DNA of 64,000 nt from Branchinecta lynchi (GCA_023053575.1 JAKZAP010000016.1:13472030-13536029), one strand, 5' to 3'. Shown: positions 1 through 11,487, numbered from the stretch's first letter. The notes: generated from the sequence alone by a model not told the origin. Made by a program: numbers and translations.

Positions 1-63
1 ATACAAGGATGATCGCAAACCGATCCATTAGAGCACTTAACTAGTGAAAGAGAGAGGACTTAC

Positions 64-173
64 TTTTCCTGAAAAGCATTATTCGTTCCCCTGTGATCGA
101 GATCATGGCAAAAGCAGGCAACGAAGATTCCCAGGATTTGAAGATCCGAAAAAAGCTTCCGAAGTTCCTCCTC
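64..173 (-). CDS. Pde11: PDE11 exon: HD motif of catalytic core
   Basis: The 110-bp exon encodes 36 codons plus two bases. It runs from [17 protein letters not shown] through [16 protein letters not shown], the invariant HDxDHxGxxN signature that binds zinc and magnesium in class I phosphodiesterases. The acceptor is ctttttctgtag above 173, and the donor GTAAGT is at 63-58, so the exon ends in phase 2. The spacing between FAMLQ of the preceding exon and HDLDH agrees with the family, so no exon is missing in the 11.3-kb intron between them. The remaining catalytic exons lie before position 1 of the window. Confidence 0.94.
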
Positions 174-229
174 CTACAGAAAAAGAAAATATATGCCATT
201 TACGTATATGAATCATGAAAAAAAAAAAT

Positions 230-500
230 ATTCTTAAAGAAAGTTGCCGAGTCGGTGCGAAGCGCCGCGATTTTTTGTAAAAACAGTTGAATTTTTCTCA
301 TGAAAACAGTCGTTTTTTCGGAAAATTGGTCGATTTTTTGTCAAAGTAGTCGGTTATTCTGAAAATCAGTGGATTTTTCTGAAAATCACTTTCAAAAATT
401 TCATTTTTTGTTGAAAACGGTCTTTTTCTGCAGAAAAAGTCGGTAAAAATTACCAGCCAGTCGGTAAATGCCTCGCCCCCCCCCCCAAAAAACATTTTGG
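230..500. repeat. Degenerate 30-40 bp T-rich tandem repeat
   Basis: Seven or eight degenerate units of the form GTCG-ATTTTT-TGAAAA follow one another, ending in a C-tract at 479-487. The unit is too degenerate to define a period precisely. It has no coding potential; short frames across it reflect the A/T-rich repetition. It lies in the last PDE11 intron of the window. Confidence 0.55.
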
Positions 501-768
501 CTAGTAACGCCTCTGGTCATCATGGACAAGGAACTCAGCTTCTTGATGCACTTATGAAGGTGCACTTCTGAATGTGCAACAATAGCTGACATCGTCCGAA
601 GGAAACGATCAATTCCTCCAGCCCTCCCCCTCCCCTTCAGCTTCTGCTCTTTATTTGCTGATCGCGTGGCCGCAGATTCGGAGACCGCAAACTGCAGATT
701 TTTACGAAGCAAACAAACAAGAAAGGCAAATTGACAATTTTCCCGTAACGATTTCCTAAATATATATA

Positions 769-1090
769 GAAGCGAGTGTCAAGGATGGCCCATGGGTTAT
801 GGATAGATGACCGACCAACTGCCCCGTCATAAAGTGAGGTTCGCAGTCACCAGGTACTGTTTCACGATAAGACTGAAATCTCAGTACAGAAGCGAGTGTC
901 AAGCATCGCGCATGGCTTATGGATAGATGACCAACCAACTGCCCCGTAATAAAGTGAGGTTCATAGTAACCAGATATTGTATCACGAGAACTAAGAATGA
1001 AATCTCAGTATAGAGGCGAGTGTCAAGGATGGCCCATGACTCAAGGGTACATGACTGACCAAGTGCCCCGTAATAAAAATGAGGTTCGTA
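769..1090 (+). repeat. Tandem repeat family F, ~121-bp unit
   Basis: Three units begin AGA(A/G)GCGAGTGTCAAG at 769, 889 and 1012, each followed by GACC-ACC(A/G)AC(T)GCCCCGT and AAAGTGAGGTTC. A solitary start of the same unit occurs at about 1455 and a half unit at 2962-3010, so the array has been broken by insertions (the LINE tail at 1090 and element A1). Confidence 0.75.
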
Positions 1091-1400
1091 GTAAGTAAGT
1101 AAGTAAGTAATTTATTTATAACCCGCCGTTTTCAGAAAGCGGAGTAAATGAAGAAAATAAATAAAACACATAAACATACACAAAAAGACACTTAATTTCA
1201 ATCGTCGGCCAGGAAGCTGTGTAGAAGGTCGTGCGCTGGTTGGGTTCTGTTGTCAATGATTTTTGATAGCGACGAAGAAACATCCAAAAGGGTAACACTT
1301 GCATCTTGAATTTTGAACTTCTCCGTCAAAGTATAGTTATGGCATAATTTCGACCAGTGGAGCAGGTGCTTTGCATATTTAAATAACATGATATCATCTT
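1090..1400 (-). mobile_element. LINE 3' end with (TTAC)n tail
   Basis: Read on the minus strand this ends GGGTTATAAATAAATTAC followed by four or five TTAC units, a typical non-LTR 3' tail. The same GGGTTATAAATAAAT end appears on the gag-only elements at 15.3 and 19.4 kb, so they share a 3' module. About 60 residues upstream are open (KHLLHWSKLCHNY...) but I do not recognise them. It is 5'-truncated. Confidence 0.6.
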
Positions 1401-1560
1401 TTTTATCTCCAGAAAAGAAACTGCATCAGTAGGACTAAAAACCAAATTCTAGTACAGAGGCGAGTGTCAAGGATGGCTGACAATTCAAGGATTGACGATG
1501 ACACAAGTATTTTATATTAATTAAATTTTGTTCCTCTTCTACATTTAAGCTATTTGGAAA

Positions 1561-2926
1561 AACAAGACCAAAGGTTTCGATGGGATCCCAAAAATTCAAT
1601 ATCTGATCCAGACAACTGGATCTTGTATTAGCCAGATCCAGTCTTCGCCAGACTCCATGAACATTTTTACAATTAAAATTCAGAAACAGAATTAAGGCCA
1701 AATAGCTAATCACCTGAGAAAATCAAGTTCAGATTTGGATTCAGCATGCGTGTTTACCCCTATAAGTCATATCTGTTTTGACGAAAACTTCCTGCCACTT
1801 CTGCCAATTTCCCGGTACCGGCCGAAATCAGGGTATCTTCTTTCCCCAGTAATGAACATCTAATCAACTTCAAATAGAAATTTAGCTTATAACAAATTTT
1901 CCGATTCCAGTCGGATTCCGGTCGAACTATATGTCCGGGTAAAATATGATTGTCATAAAGGGACTCAGCATCTCTTCTTACCCCTAAATCGCTTATCTAA
2001 TCAAGTAGAAATAAAACTTTGACTTCCAACAGATTTACGGTTTTGGCCGGATTCCGGACGAACTACATGTCCGGGTAGAAAATTGTTTTCACATAAGTGT
2101 TCAGCATGTCTTCTTGCCCTAAATCGAACATCTAATCAACTCCAAATAAAACTTTTAATTTTGACAAACTTTCCGGTTTGGGCCGGATTCCGGTCGAAAT
2201 ACTTGTCGGTCGAGAAAATAGTTTTCACCATCGTCTTCAGCATGTCTTCCTACCTCTAAATCAAACATCTAATCAACTTCAAATAAAACTTTTACTTTCA
2301 ACAAACTTTCCGGTTTGGGCCGGATTCCAGGCGAAATACTTGTCCGTCGAGAAAATAGTTTTCACCATCGTCTTCAGCATGTCTTCCTACCCCTAAATCG
2401 AACATCTAATCAATTTCAAATAAAACTTTTACTTTCAACAAACTTTCCGGTTTGGGACGGATTCCGGGCGAAATACTTGTCCGTCGAGAAAATAATTTTC
2501 ACCATCGTCTTCAGCATGTCTTCCTACCTCTAAATCGAACATCTAATCAACTTCAAATAAAACTTTTACTTTCAACAAACTTTCCGGTTTTGGCCGGATT
2601 CCAGGCGAACTACTTGTCCGATGACAAAATAGTTTTCACCATCGTGTTCAGCATGTTTTCTTACCCCATAATCGACTATCACATTAGCTGTTTCAAAATA
2701 TTTTGTTTGTCCCTTAATTTGAATCCCCTCCCCCACCCCTAAACGTAGAGCTACAAAGCCCATCTACGAACTTGACTGGTCCGACGACCCAACGAACCCT
2801 CACACCAAGTTTCATCAAAATATCTCGTTCCCTTCGAGAGTTATCGTGCTTACAGACGGACGGACAGACGGACAACTTTTGCGATGTCATAGGTATCCCT
2901 CCACTTACGTTTTGGGATCCCAAAAA
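1561..2926 (+). mobile_element. Family A element, copy A1 (Helentron-like, non-autonomous)
   Basis: The left end is CAAGACCAAAGGTTTCGATG followed by GGATCCCAAAAA; the right end is ACGTTTTGGGATCCCAAAAA. Between them is a core of tandem units with a 137-bp period (repeat starts at 2178, 2315 and 2452), each containing CCGGATTCCGGGCGAA, TACTTGTCCG, TTCAGCATGTCTTC and ATCTAATCAACTTCAAATA. Before the right end is a (GACG)n patch, CAGACGGACAACTTTTGCGAT. No transposase or Rep/helicase frame is present. The repetitive 72-residue open frames across the core are by-products of the repeat. It resembles the HINE/DINE-1 class of Helentrons: central minisatellite and terminal palindrome. Confidence 0.75.
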
Positions 2927-2999
2927 CTTGATTAATTGATTGAAAAAAAAAAGTATACATAACGAACCAACTGCCCCGCAACAAAGTGAGGTTCACAGT

Positions 3000-3745
3000 G
3001 ACAGACATCATATGAGGAGAACAAACAATAATATTCCAAGAAAGAAACTCAGTAATTCCTTAGAACCCCTCTGCTTAAAGGTGATCACGAACAAGCCTCA
3101 AACGGAACAGAGGCGCGCAAACCAATTGGCGTTTCATACGCTCTTTTCGCTAGCGGATTTGGTGGTGGTCCCACATAAAGCGCAAAGGCAGGTCGGTGCA
3201 TAGAAGGTTGCTGGAGCTAGTCTGATGAGAGAGGTTGGTCGGAGGCAAAGCACTTAATACGCCGAAAGAAACCAGTGAGCACCCCATCGACCTTCTACTG
3301 AAACCTAACCTTGTCCACACTGAATACAGACCCCTAACCATCGGATACCTTAGAGGCGTCAAATCGCGGAAACCGAGCAGGGGCGCTGTCTAAGGAACCC
3401 TCTATATTATTTAACGTAAATCTAGAATAGGTGAGACAGAAGAAAGTGGATTAACAACACGAACGCAAAGTAAACAATGTATTCGCATAAAGTGAAAGAA
3501 ATATTTTGCATAAAGAGTATATTCATTTTCGCTTTTGCACCTGTCAGTTAGGTGTCACAGTGTGTTCATGGGTAGGTCTAGGCCCGCTCGGAAAGCCAGG
3601 GGAGATACCCCTGCTTCCCCACCCCGCTAAATGACGCCTCTGTGCTATCTGCCGTTCTAGGAATGCGCGGCGAGCGATTTAAGCACAATCTCAAACCAGC
3701 ACACACTCTCCATGTCATAATTACTCTGTGATTTATTTTAGATTC
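3000..3745. other. Intron stretch without recognisable feature
   Basis: Apart from the half unit of repeat F at 2962-3010, I see no coding exon, TIR pair or tandem repeat here. Short open frames exist on both strands but lack codon structure or homology I recognise. Confidence 0.5.
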
Positions 3746-3749
3746 CAAG

Positions 3750-4700
3750 TTTCTATGGCACTTGCCCTTCGACCAAGCGCCATATAGCTGAATTTTGCTC
3801 CGTGAACTATGATCTGCAGTCAGCTTGGGCTGAAGGACTATCTGTCGCCATATAGCGATCGTAATTTCTGTTCGTGCGTCGGTCTGTCGGTTGGTCCGGG
3901 TCTGGCTAGTTCGGGCACTTCCACATAAGCTAGGACGATGAAACTTGGCACCGTATCCATGTCCCGACCAGATTAACTAGGAAAAAGTCACTTCTCAGAT
4001 CCTACCATCTGGGGGAGGGGAGGGGGGCAATTCCTACCCGTCCGTCGGTCTGTTAGTCGGTCCGGGATAGGCTAGTTCGGGGATTTCCGCATAAGCTAGG
4101 ACGATGAAACTTGGCATATTTATCAATGTCCCGACCACACTAACTAGGAAAAAGTCACTTCCCCGATTCGACCATCTACAGGGGGGGGGGGGGGGGGGAT
4201 CCGGGACTTGAGGTCTGTAGAACTTTCGAACGGGTGATCAAACTTTAATGAAACTTGATACTTGGATCTCGTGTCTAAGACGACCAAGTTAAATTCCGGA
4301 CCGGATCCACTGACTTTGGGGGAGCAGGTGGAGGGAACCGGAAATCTTCGGAAACACTTAGAGTGGATGGAACGGGACACAACTTGGTGGGAAGAAAACA
4401 TCTCAGATGTTCCATTTCAGTTCCGAGGGATGATCGAAATTTCATTCAAGTGAAACTTGATAGGTGGTAAGAGAAGATGCGATGATCCATTTATGTGTCC
4501 GAACCAGATTTGGCCGTGGTAGGGGTACCGGAAATAGTGTGGCACGTCTAGGGATCAAACAAGTGGATCTAAACTTGAAAGGTAGAAAAATTTATTTGCC
4601 CCAGATGATCCGAGGCGATGCCAGAAATGCTCAGACTCGAGTGAAACTAGACATCCCCTCTCATCTAAAATTCGACAAAGTGGGCATAGCCGTGATGCCC
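3750..4700 (+). mobile_element. Family B element, copy B1
   Basis: The start shows the family-B terminal hairpin (GGCACTTG ... AAGCGCC), interrupted by about 60 bp carrying the Penelope-like end CAGTCAGCTTGGGCTGA. Then come GCCATATAGCGATCG, a CGGTCTGTCGGTTGGTCCGG patch, and tandem units with AGCTAGGACGATGAAACTTG and G-tracts (15 or more G near 4182-4198). No protein is encoded. Confidence 0.65.
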
Positions 4701-5130
4701 ATTTCGTAAATTTTGTGTCCCCACATTTCCAAATTGTGTGATTTGACATGTTTATTTGTTCCCATTCTTTACCGAATTTCGTAATTCATCCAACTTTTGT
4801 TCAGTCCACACTGATTTCACCGCATTCGGAACGTCCCTTCATAAACTCGTGGTTTAACGCGTTTATTTGGTTTCATTCCTTACCGAATTTGGTAGTTCAC
4901 TGGACTATTCTCAAGTCCGTGTCTGTTCTATCTCATTCGGTCAGTCCATTTCATAATTTGGTGATTAATCAGATTCATTTGGTTCGTATTCGTTACCGAA
5001 TTCGTTCAATTTCCCCTGGGAACCGGATTTGTATTTCGTCCGTATCTCTTACCAGACCTGCCAGATTCGGTTGTTTTAGCTGGTTCTAACACGAGCTTTA
5101 TTCTATTACGAAATTCGGTTGTTCTACCGC
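4700..5130. repeat. Tandem repeat, ~112-bp period
   Basis: Units recur at about 4747, 4859 and 4970: (T/G)TTTATTTG-TTC-ATTC-TTACCGAATTT-GTA-TTCA followed by a CATTCGG-A-GTCC segment. They continue directly from element B1 and may be a diverged part of it. The open frame over 4748-5089 follows from the period and is not regarded as a gene. Confidence 0.6.
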
Positions 5131-6870
5131 TCCTGATCTCTTTCTTATTTTTTTAGTTATTTTTTGGCAGAACGTATTCATTTGTAGCTTCAGCTGGATG
5201 CCATTCATTACTTTTACTTCCAATGATTGCAGAACTTTCGTCTATTGACTTGAAAACTAGCCTACTTTTGTTTGCTGTAAATTCAGAATAAATGTACTTT
5301 GTATCTACTTTACTCTGGATGGCCCCTTTTTTCGCCAGACAGCTCTGGGGCTTGATAGGTAGTCTTAGGATCGCAAAAAGGCACTTTGATCATAATTTTT
5401 TCCCCCCAAAAATATAGTTGGCGTTTGAGGCTTGGAATTTTTTAACCACATTAAAGGCTAGAATTTGCATGGAAAGTAGTTAAATGGTGCCAGAAAAAAA
5501 GCGGATTCAAAAAATTTTGCCTACGGCACTTTAATTTGTCCTAACTACATCTATTTGCGACGTTTCCGCTTTGCAGCAACGAGGTTTTATGTCGGCACAT
5601 TTTCAAGTCCTGTTGGCAAACTGGACGTCCACCAACGGTAAAAGGCTAGTGACGGCATACCCTGAGAAACAAGAGTGAGTGAGCGTTAAAACGCGCCAAA
5701 TATTTCGACTTGATTTTATACATACTATGCACATTTTTACTTAGTAGCTTCTTGAATGCAACTCGCTGTGAATTTAGAAACTCTTGTTACGAATTTGGTC
5801 AAAATCAGGTACCAATTCGGTTAATTTTACGAGCCCCCCCCCCCCACCAACGAAGAAAGGCTCGGGAGGCCCCTGCTCATACCAAGTACCATTTGAGATA
5901 GTAGATCTTGTTTTTATATTGTTATCCACGTTCTTCCTTATTTTCTTTTCGTTTATTTAATTACTCCATTTCCCTGTACAGTTGTGCATTATGATGGGGA
6001 AGAAAATAATAATAATAATAATTCTCTTCACCCACACTTACCCTGACAGAAGATTTGGCCACTTGCCACCTATTGAAAAAAAGTTCAACACTCGAAAGGG
6101 CGTGCTTACTCTGAACAAGAATGAAAAAAAAAACTTCCCAATTTACAAAATAAAAGTAGACCAACCTAACTTTTTACTCGACGATCGCGGAAGCGGGCAC
6201 TCCAATTAAGCTAACAGGATTAGCTTCGTTCGTCATCGGCCGGATTGCCTCTCAACAAACTTTCCAATCTAACAAAAACTTCCCGCCCTTAAGGCAGCCC
6301 CCCCACCCCTCACACTCGATCTCTATCCCAGAAATCCGTCAGTCCTTTGACGAATTACTTTTAACAGCTGAGTGCATGTCTTAACATGGGGGCGCTTCCT
6401 AACTGACACTGTCAACAAGACACGAAGGGGGGGGGGGGGGCTTTTACAAGACATAGATACCGAAGAGAGGCAGGCTTTTCACTATGATGCAAGGTATGAC
6501 CAAAAGTCATCAGCGCAAGCATTCTTGTTTAATAAGAATCCCTCACCACTCCAACTTCGAATTGCTCGCGGGCTAGGAGTAGGAAATCCGGTTTTCGAGG
6601 GTGCTCATCCGAGGAAATAATTTCGATTTTCCGGTCAAGCCTTCTGGAATTAATTTTTCTCCGGGGCATTTTGCTCGGTAGTCCCATACTACAATCTCAC
6701 TTATTTATTTATTTTTTTTCTGCATTTTCCAAACAGCCTTGTGGAATTAGTGTGATGTAATTCGGCTATTTTTTTAACTTGTTTTTTACTTCTCTAACAT
6801 ATTTTAAGGCAAAATAACCAAAATGACCAGCCTCGTCTGCTAAACCCCAACATAATGATCTTTGGTTTTT
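5130..6870. other. Intron stretch, mostly unassigned
   Basis: The stretch holds C-tracts (5826-5838), G-tracts (6427-6440), an AAT microsatellite (6005-6021) and A-rich patches. The piece 5760-5900 (GAATTTGGTC, TACCAATTCGG) looks like decayed family-B unit sequence. No exon or element boundary is convincing. Confidence 0.4.
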
Positions 6871-6876
6871 GGTTTT

Positions 6877-8445
6877 TATGGCTTTTGCCCTTCGGCCAAG
6901 TGCCATATAGCGATCGCAATTTCTGTCGGTCCATCGGTCTGTCTGTCGGTCGGTCCGGATTTTGCTAGTTCGGGCACTTCCACGTAAGCTAGGGCGATGA
7001 ATCTTGGCAGGCATATGGGACCCCAAATGATTAAGTTGGAAAAAGTCACTTTCCCGATCCGAATATCGTGGGGGGAGTGGGAGGAGGGGTAATCCGGAAT
7101 ACTGTGGAATTTATAACTTTTAAACGAGTTATCGGATCTGAATGAAACCTGATATTAGGAAGACCTCGTTCCCCAGACGACCCGATTAAAATCCGGACCG
7201 GATCCGATGACTTTGGGGGGAGCTGGGGGGGGGGGCGGCGGAAATCTTGGGAAACGTTTAGTGGATGGATCGGGATGAAACTTGGTGGGAAGAAAAAACA
7301 CAAGTCCTAGATACATCGTTGACATAACCGGGCCGGATTCGGGCACTGTGGGAAGAGTTGGGGGGGGGGGGGGTTAATAACTGGCATTTCTAACTTTTGA
7401 ACGGACCATCGGATTTGAATGAAACTTGGCAAGTGGAAAGAGCTATTGTCTCATATGTTCCATGCCAAATCCGGACCGGATCCGATACTAGGGGAGGGGG
7501 GAAGTTGGAAGGGGGCACCGGAACTTTTGTGAAACGCTTAGCGTCGAGGGGTCTGGATGGAATTTGGTGGGAAGCATTAGATAGTTTCTTGACAGAACTA
7601 GATCATATCGGGGCTCTTTGGGAGAGAGTTGGAGGGGTTTTCCCGGAATTCCGGTGTTCGCGAGTTACAATACTTCCAGATGTGCTAAAGAGGTTAAATT
7701 TGGCAGGCATGTTAGTGACCCGACCAAATAGACTGAAGGACCCGACAGAATGCCCTAGGAAGACTTCCGTACCTGGAGCCGACAATTTTTCGGGGAGTTG
7801 GGGGAGGAGGAATCTGGAAATTAGTTACTTCCGTAGGTAGCAAACACATGGTTGAATGCAAGTGAAACTTTATGGGTGATAAGAACTGATGATCTAGATA
7901 TACAAAGCGTGTGTCCGAACCTATTCGGCCATGGTTGGAGGAGTTGGGGGGGGGGGGGGGACTTTGTGACATACACAAAGCCAAACGGATTGGCCTAACA
8001 GGATGCAAGTTGGACAGAAACAAAATCTATGCGGCCTAGATTTGTCATTACCGGATTTGTCGGTTACCGGAGCGGGAACCGGAAATTTGCAGATATGATC
8101 CGATTCGAGTAAAATGTGATGAACGGGAAGAGGAGTTAGAGATGCGAAGTTGTGGCCAAGTGCTTTTCGGCCACAGTGGGGGGAGATGGAGGGGGAATCG
8201 CGGACATGTTGTGGCTCGCATAAGGACTGAGCGAGTGGAGTGATTTGAATGAAATTTGGAGAGTAGCGAGATTGTGTTCCTTAGATGACATATTTTAGAA
8301 TCCTGGTCGGATCCGTGAACGGTGGGGAGGAGTACTGGAATTCCCCCCCCCCCCCCCCGGGAGTACTGAAATATTCAGATTTACTTTCTCGTTTCTCACA
8401 CCACCTACTCATGACAAGAGCCATATGAGCTCGTAGCTCTTGTTT
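6877..8445 (+). mobile_element. Family B element, copy B2
   Basis: The left end is a hairpin, TGGCTTTTGCCC-TTCGG-CCAAGTGCCA, then TATAGCGATCGCAATTTCTG and a TCTGTCTGTCGGTCGGTCCGG patch. The body has about nine units, each with GAAACTTGG(T/C)-GG, a CCGGACCGGATCCGA segment and a tract of 7-16 G (7070, 7213, 7361, 7495, 7948) or C (8341-8358). The right end is CCATATGAGCTCGTAGCTCTTG, a second small hairpin (GAGCT/AGCTC). There is no coding region: a 147-residue frame at 7397-7840 runs across repeat units only. Confidence 0.7.
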
Positions 8446-8469
8446 GGTTTGGTTTTTCTTTATCTCAAC

Positions 8470-8935
8470 CGAGCAGGCCTTAACCAAGATACAGACGAGT
8501 ACTTCCAATCGGAACCGTGGAAAGGGGTTACTAAGGGAAGAAAATTTGAGCCTCAGTCCCTTATTAACAACAAAACCGAAGTCGATCAAAATGCCGAGAA
8601 AAACATTTCCTGTCGTTACCCGAATCGCGCAGCAAAAACAGCAGCCGTGTCAAAAATTAAATCTCAGCGCTAATTTTTCTGTGCAGTGATTATTAAAAGT
8701 ACTAGATACAGGCGAGTACTCCATAATAGAAACGTGGAACGAGGTTATTAATGAAATAATATTCAATTTTTCAGTCCCTTATTAATAACAAAACCGAAGT
8801 TGATCAAAATACAGAAAAAAAACCGTTCCTATCATCGCCCCAATCGCGCAGCACAAGCAGCGGCTGTGTCAAAAATTAAATCTCAAGACTCGTTTTTTCC
8901 TTACGGTGGTATTTGAAAGTAATTTGCCCTAATAA
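8470..8935 (+). repeat. Direct duplication, ~230-bp unit
   Basis: Two imperfect copies (8470-8698, 8700-8930) share CCCTTATTAACAACAAAACC, the AATCGCGCAGCA motif and GTGTCAAAAATTAAATCTCA. A third, weaker relative is at 30200-30290 (AATCGAGCAGCAAAAAAAGC). Each sits just before Penelope-like sequence (8940 and 30370), so it may be an internal part of that element. Confidence 0.6.
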
Positions 8936-9140
8936 GATATTTATAGTCGGTAGAAGCATCAGTTATTTATGACAGGTTTGTTTCCTTCCCCGACGTTGAC
9001 CCAGAAGATTGACAGCCTGACGAGGACCCTTGCCAAGAACGGCCGAAATATCGCTGACGAAGAATCGTAGCTGACGTATGCGTTGTATACATTATTCGAA
9101 TATATGTCTCAGTCAGCTTGGGCTCAAAGAATATTTAATA
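8935..9140 (+). mobile_element. Penelope-like remnant with hammerhead core
   Basis: It contains TAGTCGGTAGAAGCATCAGT, the hammerhead-type core at 9011-9058, ATCGTAGCTGACGTATGCGT and the recurring end AGTCAGCTTGGGCTCAAAGA. The core is CAGC-CTGACGA, a stem with one mismatch, GAAA, then TATC and GCTG. The same string order occurs at 21.3-21.85, 27.9-28.1 and 44.1-44.34 kb. No reverse transcriptase or GIY-YIG frame accompanies it. The family name rests on the ribozyme motif, which is typical of Penelope-like elements. Confidence 0.6.
9011..9058 (+). ncRNA. Hammerhead ribozyme motif, stem-II mutated
   Basis: The order is stem I strand CAGC, core CTGACGA, stem II GGACCCTT/AACGGCC (one C-C mismatch and a bulged A), GAAA, then TATC and closing stem I strand GCTG. 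Conserved positions C3, U4, G5, A6, G8, A9 and G12-A14 are present, and cleavage would follow the C of ATC. The mismatch probably weakens it compared with the copy at 21505. Confidence 0.5.
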
Positions 9141-10430
9141 TGTAACTTTTAGATTAAAAACAAACAAATTCAAATTCATACAAGTTTGTTAAATTTGTCT
9201 GTGGAAATAGGAGGAGGCGTTAAAGAGGTTGCGGAGTTAAAAATTCCCGTCACCGAGTAATTAAAATATGTTAGCCGAAAAATTAAAAATACGAAAGAAA
9301 TTAGAAGAAGATGCTACGCGGGTTTAAAGAAATATTTGTTACACCTACTGTAGGATTTGGTGGAGACTGGGTTCATGGAATTTCTTCTTGAACCAAATGT
9401 ATCAATGTTCGCTCGCCTAAAGTGTGTTTAGAAGAAACCTTATAAATAAGATTTCTGCCATGAAATCACAAGGATCCCCGGGGAGAACAAAACAACACCA
9501 TAGCCTCATCACCTACTTGCAAAAAATTTTCAGTGCGGACAGTGCACTTTCCCTGTGACTCAACCTTCCATTCTTCACCTTTTCCTAATTCCCAGACCCC
9601 TCAGAGGCCAAGGGAATGAAAATTCAAATCAGTGATTCGGGGATTCGCTCTCCTCCAAAAACAAAACTTTTCCAAGACCAGAAATTCGAAACGAATTCCC
9701 GGAACAAGAGAGATCAAATCAGACAAGTGGTCCTCACTTTCCCCATATCATGAATAAGAAATGCATATATTTACAAGAGGACTGAATAAGTTTCCCAGAA
9801 ATGCAGGTTTGAGGAGATCTTTCTCGTGAATATTTCGGATGTGGAGACTGTCATGAACTCCGAGTGGTTTAATAGTTTTAATGAAAACACTTCACTTACA
9901 GTGCCATACAACAGTGCTGTCTGAACAGTACGACGCTCCAAACTCAACTCCAAAAACATCCTAATTCTTTTTGCCTCTGCAACTTCAACAACGTTTTCTT
10001 TCCTAGAATAACTTTCTCCTGTTACTATAGAAAATACCTGTATACATATATACCAACACAACAGACCCACCCGGATACACATACCTAACAAACAGTGAAA
10101 GTGCTACTTTGCTAATTGGGGCTGAATATACTACACTTAACCAGGGGATAACCAATCGTTCACTACAGCGACTACAAATGAGGGACTTTTCCTCCAGGAT
10201 TCCCCAAATTTCCGGATTATACTTAACTCTGGTAGTGTATTCACCGGAAAATAACCCAGTTCGTACTGATGAAGCGAATTACTGGGATTGTATAAACAGT
10301 CCAATATATTAGCAATCGGATGCGAATTTCCCCATTAGCTCCAAAATTTTGAGGTTTCCCATAGTAACGTGAATTCAACTTGCATGTTTACGCCATCAGT
10401 GTCTAGGATACCCGAACGCTTCGGTTTTCT
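9140..10430. other. Intron stretch with unassigned open frame
   Basis: A minus-strand open frame at 9771-10091 (106 codons, middle part KENVVEVAEAKRIRMFLELSLERR) has a charged, helix-like stretch but no family I recognise and no clear splice sites. A second, shorter minus-strand stretch at about 9500-9620 (EEWKVESQGKCTV) is equally unassigned. They could be fragments of unknown transposon protein or chance frames. Confidence 0.3.
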
Positions 10431-11110
10431 TAAAATTCAACTGAAAAGCCAGCTTATTTTTATACCTTGGATTTGGATAGACTGAGTTATTTTGACTCTC
10501 CCGATACAAAATTTGTACTCTGTATGGTAGTTGTACAAAAAAGTTGCATGTATTCATATGCATTAGTGCAGAATACTTTAATTTAATGTGCCTCACACTG
10601 GGCTAATGTTAAGCAGTACTATTCAGTAGCATCGCGCCTTGCTCTAGTAGCATCCATTTAGCATGTAGTTGCATCAGTTGGTACGGCAGGCTACTTTTTC
10701 GTACAACATCATACTACTATACGGTTTTGAGAAAAATTTTCATCGGGCTTCTAAGGGATTTTTTTTAAAATCCCTTAAAAATATGTACATCTGGCCGGAC
10801 AAGACGAAGTTCACCCCCGCGGAGAATTTGAATTTCAACCAGGGCGTGCATTTCAATGGCTCAGGGAGTGTTCAGCTCCAATTGGAAACCCGCTATTGTG
10901 GTGACCCCAAAAAGATTTACTTTTCCGTATTAGTTGCTAAACAGTTTTGATCATACAGGTACAAGCACATATCGGTATCACAAATCCGAAAAAAAAAGTC
11001 ATTAAATGAAAATCGATTATCTGAATATCGGAGAAACAAATTAACGCATTTTCATCGGGTCTTCAAGCATATTCAAGTGAACATGATATGGGTAATTAAA
11101 CTGTCCTACC
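10430..11110 (+). mobile_element. Family G element with nested family M MITE
   Basis: It shares with the copies at 17-19.4 and 49.9-54 kb the internal strings GACAAGACGAAGTTCACC, AGAATTTGAATTTCAAC, GAAAATCGATTATCTGAATA and ACGCATTTTCATCGGGTCTTC. At about 10565-10770 it is split by a family-M MITE (AATGTGCCTCA ... TTTTCATCGGG). The ends carry the family's AACTGAAAAG-type repeat, here decayed. There is no coding capacity. Confidence 0.6.
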
Positions 11111-11233
11111 TCAGATCCGTTCGGCTAAATTTCCGTTCGACTAAAAGGACATGAGTCTGTTGGAGAAGGTACCGTAATAATGGTTTAAGAATTTACAACA
11201 AATATTTAGGAATGAGCATGGATCGAACGATTT

Positions 11234-11487
11234 CACTGTCAGAAGTTTCATAGCAGATAACACAAGGATGCGCGTTCACAGATAATGCGTAACAGACAAA
11301 ATGTTATGCATGATAAGCGTTAAAGTAGGCGCTTTGTTGGCTCTTCCTACAGCAAAGCTTATTATGCATAACATTTCATGCGTAACGTTTTCAAACACAA
11401 CAGATAACACCCCAAGTGTTATCTGTTACACATTGTCTTTTGAAACCGCGCATCCCTGTGTTATCGGTTATGAAACTTCTGACAGTG
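11234..11487. mobile_element. CACTG-TIR MITE, copy C1
   Basis: The inverted ends are CACTGTCAGAAGTTTCATAG and its complement TATGAAACTTCTGACAGTG. Internally the sub-terminal pairs (AACACAAGGATGCGC; GTTATGCAT) continue the inverted repeat, so the 254-bp element folds back almost fully. The flanks are TTT and TTG. Other copies have TA on both sides, which points to a Tc1/mariner-type insertion. It begins 24 nt inside the intron after the PDE11 donor at 11511. Confidence 0.75.

Noticed and set aside
240..260. GCCGAGTCGGTGC resembling the end of a Cas9 guide scaffold
   Set aside because: A 13-base coincidence in eukaryotic T-rich repeat DNA, without any further scaffold or CRISPR context.
2178..2742. 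Repeated 72-96 codon open frames with MGRIPGEILV-type sequence
   Set aside because: They recur every 137 bp, not a multiple of three, and follow from the family A repeat; frames change between units. Same for 51.0 and 53.2 kb.
1561..2926. Regular repeats suggesting a CRISPR array
   Set aside because: Units are 137 bp with no repeat-spacer structure, in an animal genome.
7397..7840. 147-codon open frame
   Set aside because: It spans several family B units; composition follows the repeat.
9771..10091. 106-codon minus frame as an additional PDE11 exon
   Set aside because: The join between exons at 11512 and 173 is already complete in frame and length, and the sequence matches no PDE region.
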